Shown here piece after piece: positions 15,391-23,408 of a stretch of 36,276 nt of DNA. The position numbers and the translations under genes were made by a program. The stretch comes from Lachnospiraceae bacterium (GTDB taxonomy: Bacteria; Bacillota; Clostridia; Lachnospirales; Lachnospiraceae): positions 1 to 36,276 of the forward strand of contig JAFRIW010000023.1 of assembly GCA_017432565.1 (NCBI GenBank). The letters run 5' to 3'. Position 1 is the stretch's first letter; each line of letters opens with the position of its first letter. Below the pieces are notes generated by a model, which saw only the letters and a list, made by a program, of their open reading frames with translations, was not told the origin of the DNA and did not search any database.

Positions 15391-17085
15391 ATGACAGCAT
15401 TACTTATCATTCTCGCAGCCATTGTCCTCCTGGTCATCGGTTATATGACCTACGGCAGCTGGCTGGCAAAAGAGTGGGGCGTTGATCCGACAAGAGAGAC
15501 TCCCGCTAAGACCATGGAAGATGGTGTCGACTATGTCGCGGCAAAGCCGGCAGTCCTCATGGGACATCACTTCTCATCCATCGCAGGCGCAGGCCCGATC
15601 AACGGACCTATCCAGGCTTCCGTTTTCGGTTGGCTTCCTGTTTTCCTGTGGTGCGTAATCGGCGGTATCTTCTTTGGCGGCCTTCAGGACTTCGGTACCC
15701 TGTTCGCATCTGTCCGTCACGGTGGAAAGTCCGTCGGTGAGATCATCGGCGACACAATGGGCCCGAGAGCGAAGAAGCTCTTCATTATCTTCGCACTGCT
15801 GGTTCTGATTCTGGTTATCGCTTCCTTCGTCAACGTTGTTGCAGGTACCTTCATGACAGCAGCAGACGCAGGTCAGGCAGGCTTCGTCGGCAACCCGACC
15901 AGCAACCAGACAACCGCAATCATTTCCGTTCTGTTCATCATCCTGGCTATCATCTATGGTATGCTCACCAACCGCATGGGTATGAAGACTCTTCCGGCTA
16001 CAATCATCGGCCTGGTCGGTATCGTTGTCTCCATCGCCATCGGTCTGAACGTTGGTCTTGCAATGGGCAGAACCACATGGATCATCCTGATCGGTCTTTA
16101 CATCACCATCGCTTCCCTGATCCCGGTCTGGATCATGCTGCAGCCTCGTGACTATCTGTCGAGCTTCCTGCTTTATGCGATGATGGCAGTAGCAGTCTGC
16201 GGTATCATCTTCACCGCATTCTCCGGCAGCGCTCACTTCCAGCTTCCGGCATTCACCGGCTTCAACAATGAGAAGCTCGGCTTCATGTTCCCGACACTGT
16301 TCATCACAGTTGCCTGCGGTGCATGCTCCGGTTTCCATTCACTGATTTCCACCGGTACTTCTTCCAAGCAGCTCGATAACGAAGGCAATGCGAAGCTGAT
16401 CGGTTACGGCTCCATGCTGATCGAGTCCGCTCTGGGCGTTATCTCCCTGATCGCCGTCGGTATGGTCTTCGACCAGTACGTCGCAGGTGAGTTCGGTTCT
16501 CCGGCTGTTGCTTTCGCACAGGGTATTGCGAGCATGTTCTACGGCAACAAGGTCATTGCAGCTCTGCTGACACTGGCTGTTTCCGTATTCGCTCTGACAT
16601 CCCTTGATACCGGTACCCGTCTGTCCCGTTTCATGTTCGGTGAGCTCTTCCTGAAGGAAGGCGAGGCAACCTACAAGGATGCTGCCGGCGCGCGCAAGAT
16701 TCTTGCACACCCGCTGTTCGGTACCGCATTCATGGTTATCGTAGGCTGCGTCCTCGGCGGACTGTCCCTGAGCCAGATCTGGGGTCTGTTCGGTGCTGCC
16801 AACCAGCTGCTTGCAGGACTTGCTCTGATGGCTGTCTGCGCATGGCTGGGTGAAGTCGGCAAGAACAACAAGATGTTCTACTTCCCGATGTGCTTCATGC
16901 TGGTTGCGACCATCTGCAGCCTCCTGCTGACCATCAAGAAGAAGTTCGCTGCTATCGGCGGCGGCACTGCTGCATGGGGCGACTGGTTCCAGCTGCTGTT
17001 CGCGCTTGCAATGGTTATCCTGGCTGTTATCCTCGTATTCGAGGCAGTCGGAGTCTTCAAGAAGCAGGCTGCGAAGAAGGCATGA
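15391..17085 (+). CDS. cstA: Carbon starvation protein CstA family transporter
   Basis: A 564-aa, very hydrophobic protein with many membrane spans. The diagnostic start is present: a first helix, then YGSWLAKEWGVD, and the conserved block GHHFSSIAGAGPINGPI, followed by LQDFGTLFASVRHGGKS. These are hallmarks of CstA, whose E. coli members take up pyruvate or peptides. Later segments (CGACSGFHSLISTGTSSKQ, LTSLDTGTRLSRFMFGEL, LFGAANQLLAGLAL) are also typical. ATG 15391 follows AAAGGAGAG. Codon choice is strongly biased, like rpsB and tsf, so it is probably abundant. A strong terminator lies 46 bp past the stop. Which substrate it carries here is not visible. Confidence 0.93.
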   Translation: MTALLIILAAIVLLVIGYMTYGSWLAKEWGVDPTRETPAKTMEDGVDYVAAKPAVLMGHHFSSIAGAGPINGPIQASVFGWLPVFLWCVIGGIFFGGLQDFGTLFASVRHGGKSVGEIIGDTMGPRAKKLFIIFALLVLILVIASFVNVVAGTFMTAADAGQAGFVGNPTSNQTTAIISVLFIILAIIYGMLTNRMGMKTLPATIIGLVGIVVSIAIGLNVGLAMGRTTWIILIGLYITIASLIPVWIMLQPRDYLSSFLLYAMMAVAVCGIIFTAFSGSAHFQLPAFTGFNNEKLGFMFPTLFITVACGACSGFHSLISTGTSSKQLDNEGNAKLIGYGSMLIESALGVISLIAVGMVFDQYVAGEFGSPAVAFAQGIASMFYGNKVIAALLTLAVSVFALTSLDTGTRLSRFMFGELFLKEGEATYKDAAGARKILAHPLFGTAFMVIVGCVLGGLSLSQIWGLFGAANQLLAGLALMAVCAWLGEVGKNNKMFYFPMCFMLVATICSLLLTIKKKFAAIGGGTAAWGDWFQLLFALAMVILAVILVFEAVGVFKKQAAKKA

Positions 17086-17131
17086 GATGATTGAGACTCT
17101 CTGAAGAGTCTGCATCTGAGCAGTAAAACCC

Positions 17132-17166
17132 GAAGGGGCTGTCCAAAGTGACAGCCCCTTCTTTTT
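17132..17166 (+). terminator. Strong intrinsic terminator after cstA
   Basis: A perfect 12-bp GC-rich stem (17132-17143 with 17150-17161) with a 6-nt loop is followed by TTTTT. A second small hairpin (17094-17111) lies just before it. Its right arm contains the -35 of the next promoter. Confidence 0.92.
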
Positions 17167-17176
17167 GTACTATAAT
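17148..17176 (+). promoter_or_regulatory. Promoter of the AAA+/VWA cassette, nested in the cstA terminator
   Basis: GTGACA (17148-17153) and a perfect TATAAT (17171-17176) are 17 bp apart. The -35 box lies in the loop and right arm of the terminator hairpin. Confidence 0.65.
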
Positions 17177-17215
17177 CAGTCTGCGAGAAATCTTTATACA
17201 CTCAGAGGACATGAC

Positions 17216-18127
17216 ATGCTTGATTTTTTAAGAAAAGAAGGCGTCTCGGAGCAGGTGGTGCGGGAGATCGAACAGTTCCGCGCCTTTTATAAAATCCCGG
17301 ACCGGATGAAGGACCGGATCCCTGTTCCGGCTTATCACTACTACGGCCCCGAAATCTGGGAAAAAGCCGCCGCCGCGCTGCTCGCAGGAGAGAACATCCT
17401 GCTGGACGGGCCCAAGGCGACCGGCAAGAATGTGCTGGCCCAGGGGCTGGGTGCCGCTTTCGGCAGACCGGAGTGGGACGTTTCCTTCTATGTGAACACG
17501 GATTCTTCCTCCCTCATCGGAACAGATACCTTCCGGGACGGCGCGGTGCAGCTGCGCAAAGGCCCGATCGTCCGCTGTGCGGAAGAGGGCGGCTTCGGCG
17601 TCCTCGATGAAATCAATATGGCAAAAAATGAATCGCTTGCCGTGCTGCACGCCGCGTTGGATTTCCGCCGCGTGATCGACATTCCTGGCTATGAGCGGAT
17701 TCATCTGCATGAAGCGGCGCGCTTTATCGGCACGATGAACTACGGCTATGCCGGCACCCGGGAACTGAACGAGGCACTCGCGTCGCGCTTTATGGTGATC
17801 CGCATGCCCGTGATCTCCCAGGAGCATCTGAAGAAGCTTCTCTCGGAGGTGTTCCCGAATCTGAAGGAGAGCAGCGCCGAGCAGATGGCACTGCTTTTCC
17901 AGGACATCCGGGCAAAATGTGAGGGCGGCGAGATTTCGACGAAGTCGCTGGATCTGCGCGGTCTGATCGCGTCGATCCGCCTGATTGACAGAGGCCTGCC
18001 GGCAGGAGCCGCCATTGAGCTTGGCATGGTCAATAAATGCTTTGAGGACTATGAGCGGCAGCTGGTGCTGGATCTGGTGTCTGTCCGGATTCCGCGCAGT
18101 ATGGGCCGGGACGATATGTTCAGATAA
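17216..18127 (+). CDS. MoxR-type AAA+ ATPase
   Basis: A 303-aa AAA+ protein of the MoxR/CbbQ (AAA_5) type. Walker A is GPKATGKN at 65-72, where the usual Thr/Ser after Lys is Asn. Walker B is VLDEIN with Asp131 and Glu132, followed by NMAKNESLAVLHAALD. The sensor and arginine-finger region reads FIGTMNYGYAG and NEALASRF. MoxR ATPases work as ring remodelling factors with a VWA-domain partner, and exactly such a gene lies 30 bp downstream. ATG 17216 follows AGAGGA; the open frame back to 17165 would overlap terminator and promoter and is not used. The target of the pair is not evident from the neighbours. Confidence 0.9.
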   Translation: MLDFLRKEGVSEQVVREIEQFRAFYKIPDRMKDRIPVPAYHYYGPEIWEKAAAALLAGENILLDGPKATGKNVLAQGLGAAFGRPEWDVSFYVNTDSSSLIGTDTFRDGAVQLRKGPIVRCAEEGGFGVLDEINMAKNESLAVLHAALDFRRVIDIPGYERIHLHEAARFIGTMNYGYAGTRELNEALASRFMVIRMPVISQEHLKKLLSEVFPNLKESSAEQMALLFQDIRAKCEGGEISTKSLDLRGLIASIRLIDRGLPAGAAIELGMVNKCFEDYERQLVLDLVSVRIPRSMGRDDMFR

Positions 18128-18157
18128 TCTGCGTATAAACGGAAATTGCGGAATCAT

Positions 18158-19993
18158 ATGGAGATCGCGGAATTTGAGGAAAAACGGGCAGATAATCTGA
18201 TCTGGAATGCGGCGGGGGATTATTCTCTCGCCCCTGATTTTCATGCCTATGACGACGAGGGACGCGCACAGCTGTACTGGAACAGTCTGATCGGTGCGGC
18301 GTGCCGTCACTACGAGTGGGACAAACTCCGCGCCTTTTACGAAACCTTCCGGAAAACCCGGAACAGGGAGTGGTATGAGAATCTGTTCTGGATTGCACTG
18401 GAGTGCTCTGTCTTCGAACTGGAGGCCGCAGACCGGCCGGTTTTTCCGTGGCTTCGCCGGGAGTATGCAGGTGAGGAACTGGTAAAGCTCTCGCGGGACG
18501 AAGTTTATGAGGAGGCGGCACTGTACCGCACGCGGGAACTGCTGCGCGCTCACATGGAGCATGTGCTTGCGGAAGACGCAGCACAGACCGGCAGAGCGCG
18601 GCAGGACGCCGGAAAGGCGCCGAAGGAACCTTCGAGCGGCAGTATTTTCTCGAGGATCAGCCCCAGGGACCGCGAACTTCTGCTTCAGATCGAATCCATC
18701 CACGCGCAGACCACAGACGAATGGATCGCGGAACTGAGCCGGATTTTGACCGAATACTTCGGATACGGGACCGAGGCGGATGCGCTGCCGGAAGAGAAGC
18801 ATATCGGAGGATTTCTCTCAAAGCTTCCGTTCCTCTCCGGACTGGGCGGCGGTAAAAATGCGCAGAGTGAGCAGGAGACAGAGCCGGTCCGGGCGCTCGC
18901 GTTCGGCTGGGGCGAGCATCTGTATGAATATACGCCGGAGGACCCCGCCGCCTATCACAAGAGTGTGAACTTCATGGGCGGCCGCCGGCCGAAAGGGATG
19001 GGATTGCAGGATTACATCGCCCACCATTTCGGGACGCCGCTGTACACGGCGGCGGAGGTGCGGTCCATGGAGCAGGAGTACTGCACGCAGAACCACAAGG
19101 GGTGCCATCTGTACTTCACCCGCGGCGATTACACAAAGGAGATGCTGCGGGATACTTTTGCCGGCACCTCGCGCAATGAGGCACTGCGGCAGCGCAGGCA
19201 GAACGCAGAGGATTATGAGAAGCACGCGGACCGCTACCAGGTGCAGATCGCGCAGCTGACCGACCGCCTCCGGAATTCGATTCTGATGCATCTGGAGGAG
19301 GAGAGGTTCGTCTCCAGAACCGGTGTGCTTGCCGGAAACCGGATGTGGCGGGGACTGCTGCTTTCGGATGACCGGGTCTTTATCAGGACGGTCCCGGGTG
19401 ACACCGGCAATCTGACCGTCGATCTTCTTCTGGACGCGTCGACTTCGCAGGAATCGCGCAGGAAGACGGTTTCGGCACAGGGATATATGATCGCCGAGAG
19501 CCTGACAAGGTGCGGGATTCCGGTGCGGGTGCTGTCTTTCTGTTCCATGAGCGGATACACGATCATGACGCGCTACCGGGACTACGGAGAGATTCATGAC
19601 AATGACCGGATTTTCCGCTATTCGACAGCCGGCGCGAACCGGGACGGTCTGGCAATCCGGCTGTGCAGAGGGCTGTTGGAAAAGAATTCCGCCGAGCACC
19701 GGCTTCTGATCGCTGTCTCGGACTGCAAGCCATATGATATGATAAAGATTCAGGCGGGGCGCAGCATGCACCTGCTGGATTATGACGAAGAGGCCGCAGT
19801 CAGTGATGTGGCCGCGCAGGTGCACGCCTGCAGGATGGAAAATATTGCCGTGATGTGCGTCTTTACGGGAGAGGACAGCGAACTGCCCGCGGCGCGCAGA
19901 ATCTACGGAAGAAGTTTTGTGCGGATCCGCGACATGGGCCAGTTCGCGGATGCGGTCAGCGCCCTGATCACCGCGCAGATTGAGAGCATGTAG
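18158..19993 (+). CDS. Large VWA-domain protein, partner of the MoxR ATPase
   Basis: A 611-aa soluble protein. The N-terminal ~400 residues are mostly helical and not recognised; they contain aromatic and charged helices and a low-complexity segment around residues 145-170. A C-terminal von Willebrand A-like domain begins near 420: VDLLLDASTSQ carries the metal-binding DxSxS motif at 426-430, and LIAVSDCKPYD follows at ~515. MoxR-VWA pairs (CbbQ-CbbO, NorQ-NorD, RavA-ViaA) activate or insert cofactors in client proteins. The start is ATG 18158, since the longer frame begins with TTG 18146 and has no ribosome site. Even at 18158 the site is weak, which suggests coupling to the ATPase gene. Confidence 0.85.
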   Translation: MEIAEFEEKRADNLIWNAAGDYSLAPDFHAYDDEGRAQLYWNSLIGAACRHYEWDKLRAFYETFRKTRNREWYENLFWIALECSVFELEAADRPVFPWLRREYAGEELVKLSRDEVYEEAALYRTRELLRAHMEHVLAEDAAQTGRARQDAGKAPKEPSSGSIFSRISPRDRELLLQIESIHAQTTDEWIAELSRILTEYFGYGTEADALPEEKHIGGFLSKLPFLSGLGGGKNAQSEQETEPVRALAFGWGEHLYEYTPEDPAAYHKSVNFMGGRRPKGMGLQDYIAHHFGTPLYTAAEVRSMEQEYCTQNHKGCHLYFTRGDYTKEMLRDTFAGTSRNEALRQRRQNAEDYEKHADRYQVQIAQLTDRLRNSILMHLEEERFVSRTGVLAGNRMWRGLLLSDDRVFIRTVPGDTGNLTVDLLLDASTSQESRRKTVSAQGYMIAESLTRCGIPVRVLSFCSMSGYTIMTRYRDYGEIHDNDRIFRYSTAGANRDGLAIRLCRGLLEKNSAEHRLLIAVSDCKPYDMIKIQAGRSMHLLDYDEEAAVSDVAAQVHACRMENIAVMCVFTGEDSELPAARRIYGRSFVRIRDMGQFADAVSALITAQIESM

Positions 19994-20001
19994 GGAATAA
20001 G

Positions 20002-20328
20002 ATGAACTGCAGAAATTTCAGAGATATGATTCCCGCCTTCGAAGCGGACGAACTGGACGACGAACAGCTGGGGGCTTTCCTGACCCATTACCGGGAGTGC
20101 GCCACCTGCCGTGAGGATCTCTCAATCCAGCTGCTGGTGGACCGCGGCCTCGATCATCTCGAGACCGGTAAGAGCTTCAACCTGAGGAAGGAAGTGGAGC
20201 AGACGGTGACGGAATCCTCCAGGCGGCTCAAGGCGCGCAGAAAGCTGGAGAAGATCGCCTATACGCTGGAGCTTGTGACAGTCGGCATTGCGCTGGCAGC
20301 AGGCGCGGCCATGCTGCTGATCTGGTAA
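20002..20328 (+). CDS. Small zinc-finger membrane protein (anti-sigma-factor-like)
   Basis: A 108-aa protein whose N-terminus has Cys3 and the spacing H29-x3-C33-x2-C36 (HYRECATC), the pattern of the zinc-binding anti-sigma (zf-HC2) domain. A charged helical region follows, then one membrane span near residues 88-107 (VTVGIALAAGAAMLLIW). It would sit in the membrane with the finger inside the cell. Such proteins usually hold an ECF sigma factor, but none is encoded in this window. The gene starts 8 bp after the VWA gene, so it belongs to the same transcript and may tether or sense for that cassette. The ribosome site (AGGGA) is modest. Confidence 0.78.
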   Translation: MNCRNFRDMIPAFEADELDDEQLGAFLTHYRECATCREDLSIQLLVDRGLDHLETGKSFNLRKEVEQTVTESSRRLKARRKLEKIAYTLELVTVGIALAAGAAMLLIW

Positions 20329-20331
20329 ATG

Positions 20332-20360
20332 TGTCAAGTCTGCAGAAGGCAGACTTGACA
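20332..20360. other. Perfect 12-bp inverted repeat upstream of polA
   Basis: TGTCAAGTCTGC and its exact complement are separated by 5 nt, starting 3 bp after a stop codon. No T-run follows on either side, so it is a weak candidate as a terminator. A second nested structure (TCGGCCG ... CGGCCGA, with GCGCC/GGCGC inside) lies just downstream before polA. Confidence 0.7.
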
Positions 20361-20457
20361 TGCAGCGTCGGCCGCGCGCCGAAGGCGCATTGAATCGGCC
20401 GATTTTCCCGGTAAATGTTCCGGATAAAAGCTCCGGGGGAAATGACAAGGAGGAGAC

Positions 20458-23262
20458 ATGGCGGACACAAAGTCTGAAAAACTCGTTCTGATTGACGGAC
20501 ACAGTATTCTGAACCGGGCGTTCTACGGGATGCCGGATCTCACCAACAGCAAGGGTGTGCACACAGGTGCAGTGTATGGATTCCTGAATATTCTGTTCAA
20601 AATTCTGGAGGAGGAGCAGGCGGACTATCTGACGGTGGCTTTTGACGTCCACGCGCCGACCTTCCGCCATGAATATTATGCGGATTACAAGGGAACGCGC
20701 CATGCGATGCCGGACGAGCTGCGGGAGCAGGTGCCGCTGATCAAGGAAGTGCTGGCCGCCATGGGTGTCGCAATGCGGGAGCAGGCGGGGCTTGAGGCGG
20801 ATGACATTCTGGGCACGCTGGCCCGCAAAGCGGAGAGCGGGGGCATGGAGGTCAGCCTGGTCTCCGGAGACCGGGATCTGCTGCAGATTGCGACGGAGCG
20901 CACCCGGATCCGGATTCCGAAGACCCGCATGGGGCAGACCACAATTGAGAACTATTATGCACAGGATGTCGAGGCGGCCTACGGGGTGACGCCGCGGCAG
21001 TTTATTGATGTCAAAGCGCTCATGGGCGATTCCTCGGACAACATACCGGGTGTGCCGAAGGTCGGCGAGAAGACTGCCGTTGCGCTGATTCAGCAGTACG
21101 GCTCCGTGGACGGCGTCTACGAGCATCTCGACGAAATCACGAAGAAGGCGCTGCATCAGAATCTGGCCGACAACGAGGACAAGGCGAGAATGTCGCTGTT
21201 TCTTGCGACCATTAAGACGGACTGCGACATCGAACTGGACCGGGAGGAAGCCCGGATCCATGATTTCTATACACATGAGGCTTTTGAGCTCTTTACGGAG
21301 CTGAATTTCAAGAATTTCCTGCCGCGGTTTTCCGCGGCGGCCATCGCGGGAACTGCCGCCGGCGAAGACGCAGAAGCGGACGGCGGCGCCGGAAGCGGGA
21401 AGAAGGGCTTCTCCTGCCGGATCAGCCGGGACTATGAAGAGGCAGCGCGCCTTCTTATTCCTGCGGAAGGCGGCATCGGACTGGTCCCTGTCTATGATGA
21501 GGTGCCGCTGGGGCTGCCGACCGTGATGCTGGGACTTGCGGTCTCCACGAAGGAAGAATGTGTTTACTTCCCGGCGGAGGATGAGGCACAGAGCGCCGCT
21601 CTGACCGGCCTGCTCGCCGGACTTCGGAAGAGTCTGCGGGAGAAGAACCGCGGGGCGGGAGCTGGGACGTCAGATACGGCGCAGGCAATGATAGGACCCG
21701 AGCCATATTTTGCCGCAGGAGCATATCTGCAGCACCAGTTCGGACTCTGGGGAATCGAGAGCGGAGAGTTCCGGGACGGCATTGATCTGTCCGGCCTGCA
21801 GGATCTTCTGCTGATCGCCTATCTGGTGAACCCGCTGAAAAGCGATTATGAGGCCGAGGACGTCATCTCGGAATACCTGGGCGAGAGTATTCAGGGCGAG
21901 AAGGCGTTCCTGGCCAAAAAGAGCTTCGCGGAGGTCCTTTCCGAAATGGGAGGAGAAGAACGGGTCGCGGAATACGCCTGCCGGACGGCGGACGGTCTGC
22001 GGCGCGCGGCACCGCCCGCAGCGAAGGAACTGCAGGAGCGGGGCATGTGGCAGCTTTTCACACAGATGGAGCGGCCGCTGTCCTTTATTCTCTATGATAT
22101 GCAGCGGATCGGCATCCGGATTGTCCCGGAGGAACTCAAAGCCTACGGAGACCGGCTGACCGGGCGGATTGAGGAACTGACGGAGTCGATTCACCGGGCG
22201 GCGGGGCATCCCTTCAACATCGCTTCGCCGAAGCAGCTGGGAGAGGTGCTTTTCGATGAAATGAAGCTGCCCGGCGGAAAGAAGACGAAGACGGGCTATT
22301 CGACCTCGGCGGACGTCCTGCAGAAGCTGGAGCCGGAGGTGCCTTTTGTCTCGGAAGTTCTCGAGTATCGCGCGCTGACGAAGCTGAAGTCGACCTACGC
22401 GGACGGCCTGGCCGCATTCATTGCACCGGACTCGCGGATTCACACGACCTTCCATCAGACGATTACCGCGACCGGGCGGATCAGTTCGACGGATCCGAAC
22501 CTGCAGAATATTCCGATGAAGACCGAGCTGGGCAAAGCGATCCGCAAGTGCTTCATCCCGAAGGACGGCTGTCTGTTTACCGACGCGGACTATTCGCAGA
22601 TTGAGCTCAGAATTCTCGCGCACATGTCCGGGGACGAGGAGCTGATCGACGCCTATATGCAGGACGAGGACATTCACAGGATTACCGCCTCCAAGGTTTT
22701 CCACACTCCTTTTGAAGAAGTGACGCCGCTGCAGCGCCGCAACGCCAAAGCGGTCAATTTCGGCATCATCTACGGGCAGACTTCTTTTGGCCTTTCCCAG
22801 GGCCTGTCGATCTCCCGGAAGGAAGCCGCGGAGTATATTGAGCAGTATTTTGCCACCTATCCCGGCGTGAAGGCGTTCCTGGACGGCCTGGTGGCATCAG
22901 CCAAAGAGAAGGGCTACGCGGAGACGATGTACGGCAGACGCCGGCCGGTTCCGGAGCTGAAGAACAGCAATTTCATGCAGCGGCAGTTCGGCGAGCGCGT
23001 CGCCATGAACTCCCCGATTCAGGGAAGCGCCGCGGACATCATGAAGCTGGCGATGATCCGGGTCTGGGAAGAACTGGAGAAGCGGCAGCTGCAGTCCAGG
23101 CTGATCCTGCAGATTCACGACGAACTGCTGGTGGAGACCGCCCCCGGTGAGGAGCAGGAAGTCCACGAGCTGCTGGTGGAAGGGATGAAAGGCGCCGCAC
23201 AGCTGAAGGTGGCGCTCGAAGTCGACTGCCACGAGGGCCGGGACTGGTTCGGGTCAAAATAA
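20458..23262 (+). CDS. polA: DNA polymerase I
   Basis: A 934-aa polymerase I for Okazaki fragment processing and repair. The 5' nuclease domain (residues ~1-290) is intact: LVLIDGHSILNRAFYG, EADDILGTLA, SGDRDLLQI and GDSSDNIPGVPKVGEKTA. The polymerase domain has motif A (DADYSQIELR, ~709), motif B (RRNAKAVNFGIIYGQ, ~760) and motif C (QIHDELLVE, ~885). The middle proofreading domain is present in outline, but the DxE metal ligands are missing, as in Bacillus and other Firmicutes enzymes, so it should not proofread. A Gly/Ala/Glu-rich linker (AGEDAEADGGAGSG, ~305) separates nuclease and middle domain. ATG 20458 follows AAGGAGG. Confidence 0.97.
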   Translation: MADTKSEKLVLIDGHSILNRAFYGMPDLTNSKGVHTGAVYGFLNILFKILEEEQADYLTVAFDVHAPTFRHEYYADYKGTRHAMPDELREQVPLIKEVLAAMGVAMREQAGLEADDILGTLARKAESGGMEVSLVSGDRDLLQIATERTRIRIPKTRMGQTTIENYYAQDVEAAYGVTPRQFIDVKALMGDSSDNIPGVPKVGEKTAVALIQQYGSVDGVYEHLDEITKKALHQNLADNEDKARMSLFLATIKTDCDIELDREEARIHDFYTHEAFELFTELNFKNFLPRFSAAAIAGTAAGEDAEADGGAGSGKKGFSCRISRDYEEAARLLIPAEGGIGLVPVYDEVPLGLPTVMLGLAVSTKEECVYFPAEDEAQSAALTGLLAGLRKSLREKNRGAGAGTSDTAQAMIGPEPYFAAGAYLQHQFGLWGIESGEFRDGIDLSGLQDLLLIAYLVNPLKSDYEAEDVISEYLGESIQGEKAFLAKKSFAEVLSEMGGEERVAEYACRTADGLRRAAPPAAKELQERGMWQLFTQMERPLSFILYDMQRIGIRIVPEELKAYGDRLTGRIEELTESIHRAAGHPFNIASPKQLGEVLFDEMKLPGGKKTKTGYSTSADVLQKLEPEVPFVSEVLEYRALTKLKSTYADGLAAFIAPDSRIHTTFHQTITATGRISSTDPNLQNIPMKTELGKAIRKCFIPKDGCLFTDADYSQIELRILAHMSGDEELIDAYMQDEDIHRITASKVFHTPFEEVTPLQRRNAKAVNFGIIYGQTSFGLSQGLSISRKEAAEYIEQYFATYPGVKAFLDGLVASAKEKGYAETMYGRRRPVPELKNSNFMQRQFGERVAMNSPIQGSAADIMKLAMIRVWEELEKRQLQSRLILQIHDELLVETAPGEEQEVHELLVEGMKGAAQLKVALEVDCHEGRDWFGSK

Positions 23263-23310
23263 GGCGCGGCGCCTGCGCTGTTCAGGTGTTCGTTGGTTGG
23301 CTTGTCGGCC

Positions 23311-23408
23311 GGCTTGATGGGCGGGGATACTCGGCGACCGTTCGTCTGCTGGCTTGATGGCCGGGGATACTCGGCGACCGTTCGTCTGCTGGCTTGATGG
23401 CCGGGGAT
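23311..23408 (+). repeat. 40-bp tandem repeat, about 2.5 copies
   Basis: Copies span 23311-23350, 23351-23390 and a partial 23391-23408. The two full copies differ at one base (G at 23321, C at 23361). The third breaks off exactly where the AT-rich repeat field begins. Confidence 0.95.

Noticed and set aside
17228..18802. 524-aa minus-strand open frame opposite the AAA+/VWA genes
   Set aside because: The + strand here has clear Walker motifs and a VWA partner; the reverse frame is a by-product of GC-rich codons.
20355..20360. TTGACA as a -35 box for polA
   Set aside because: No -10-like sequence lies 15-19 bp downstream; the hexamer is part of the perfect inverted repeat.
23311..23408. CRISPR array
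   Set aside because: The 40-bp units are head to tail without unique spacers and no cas gene is present.
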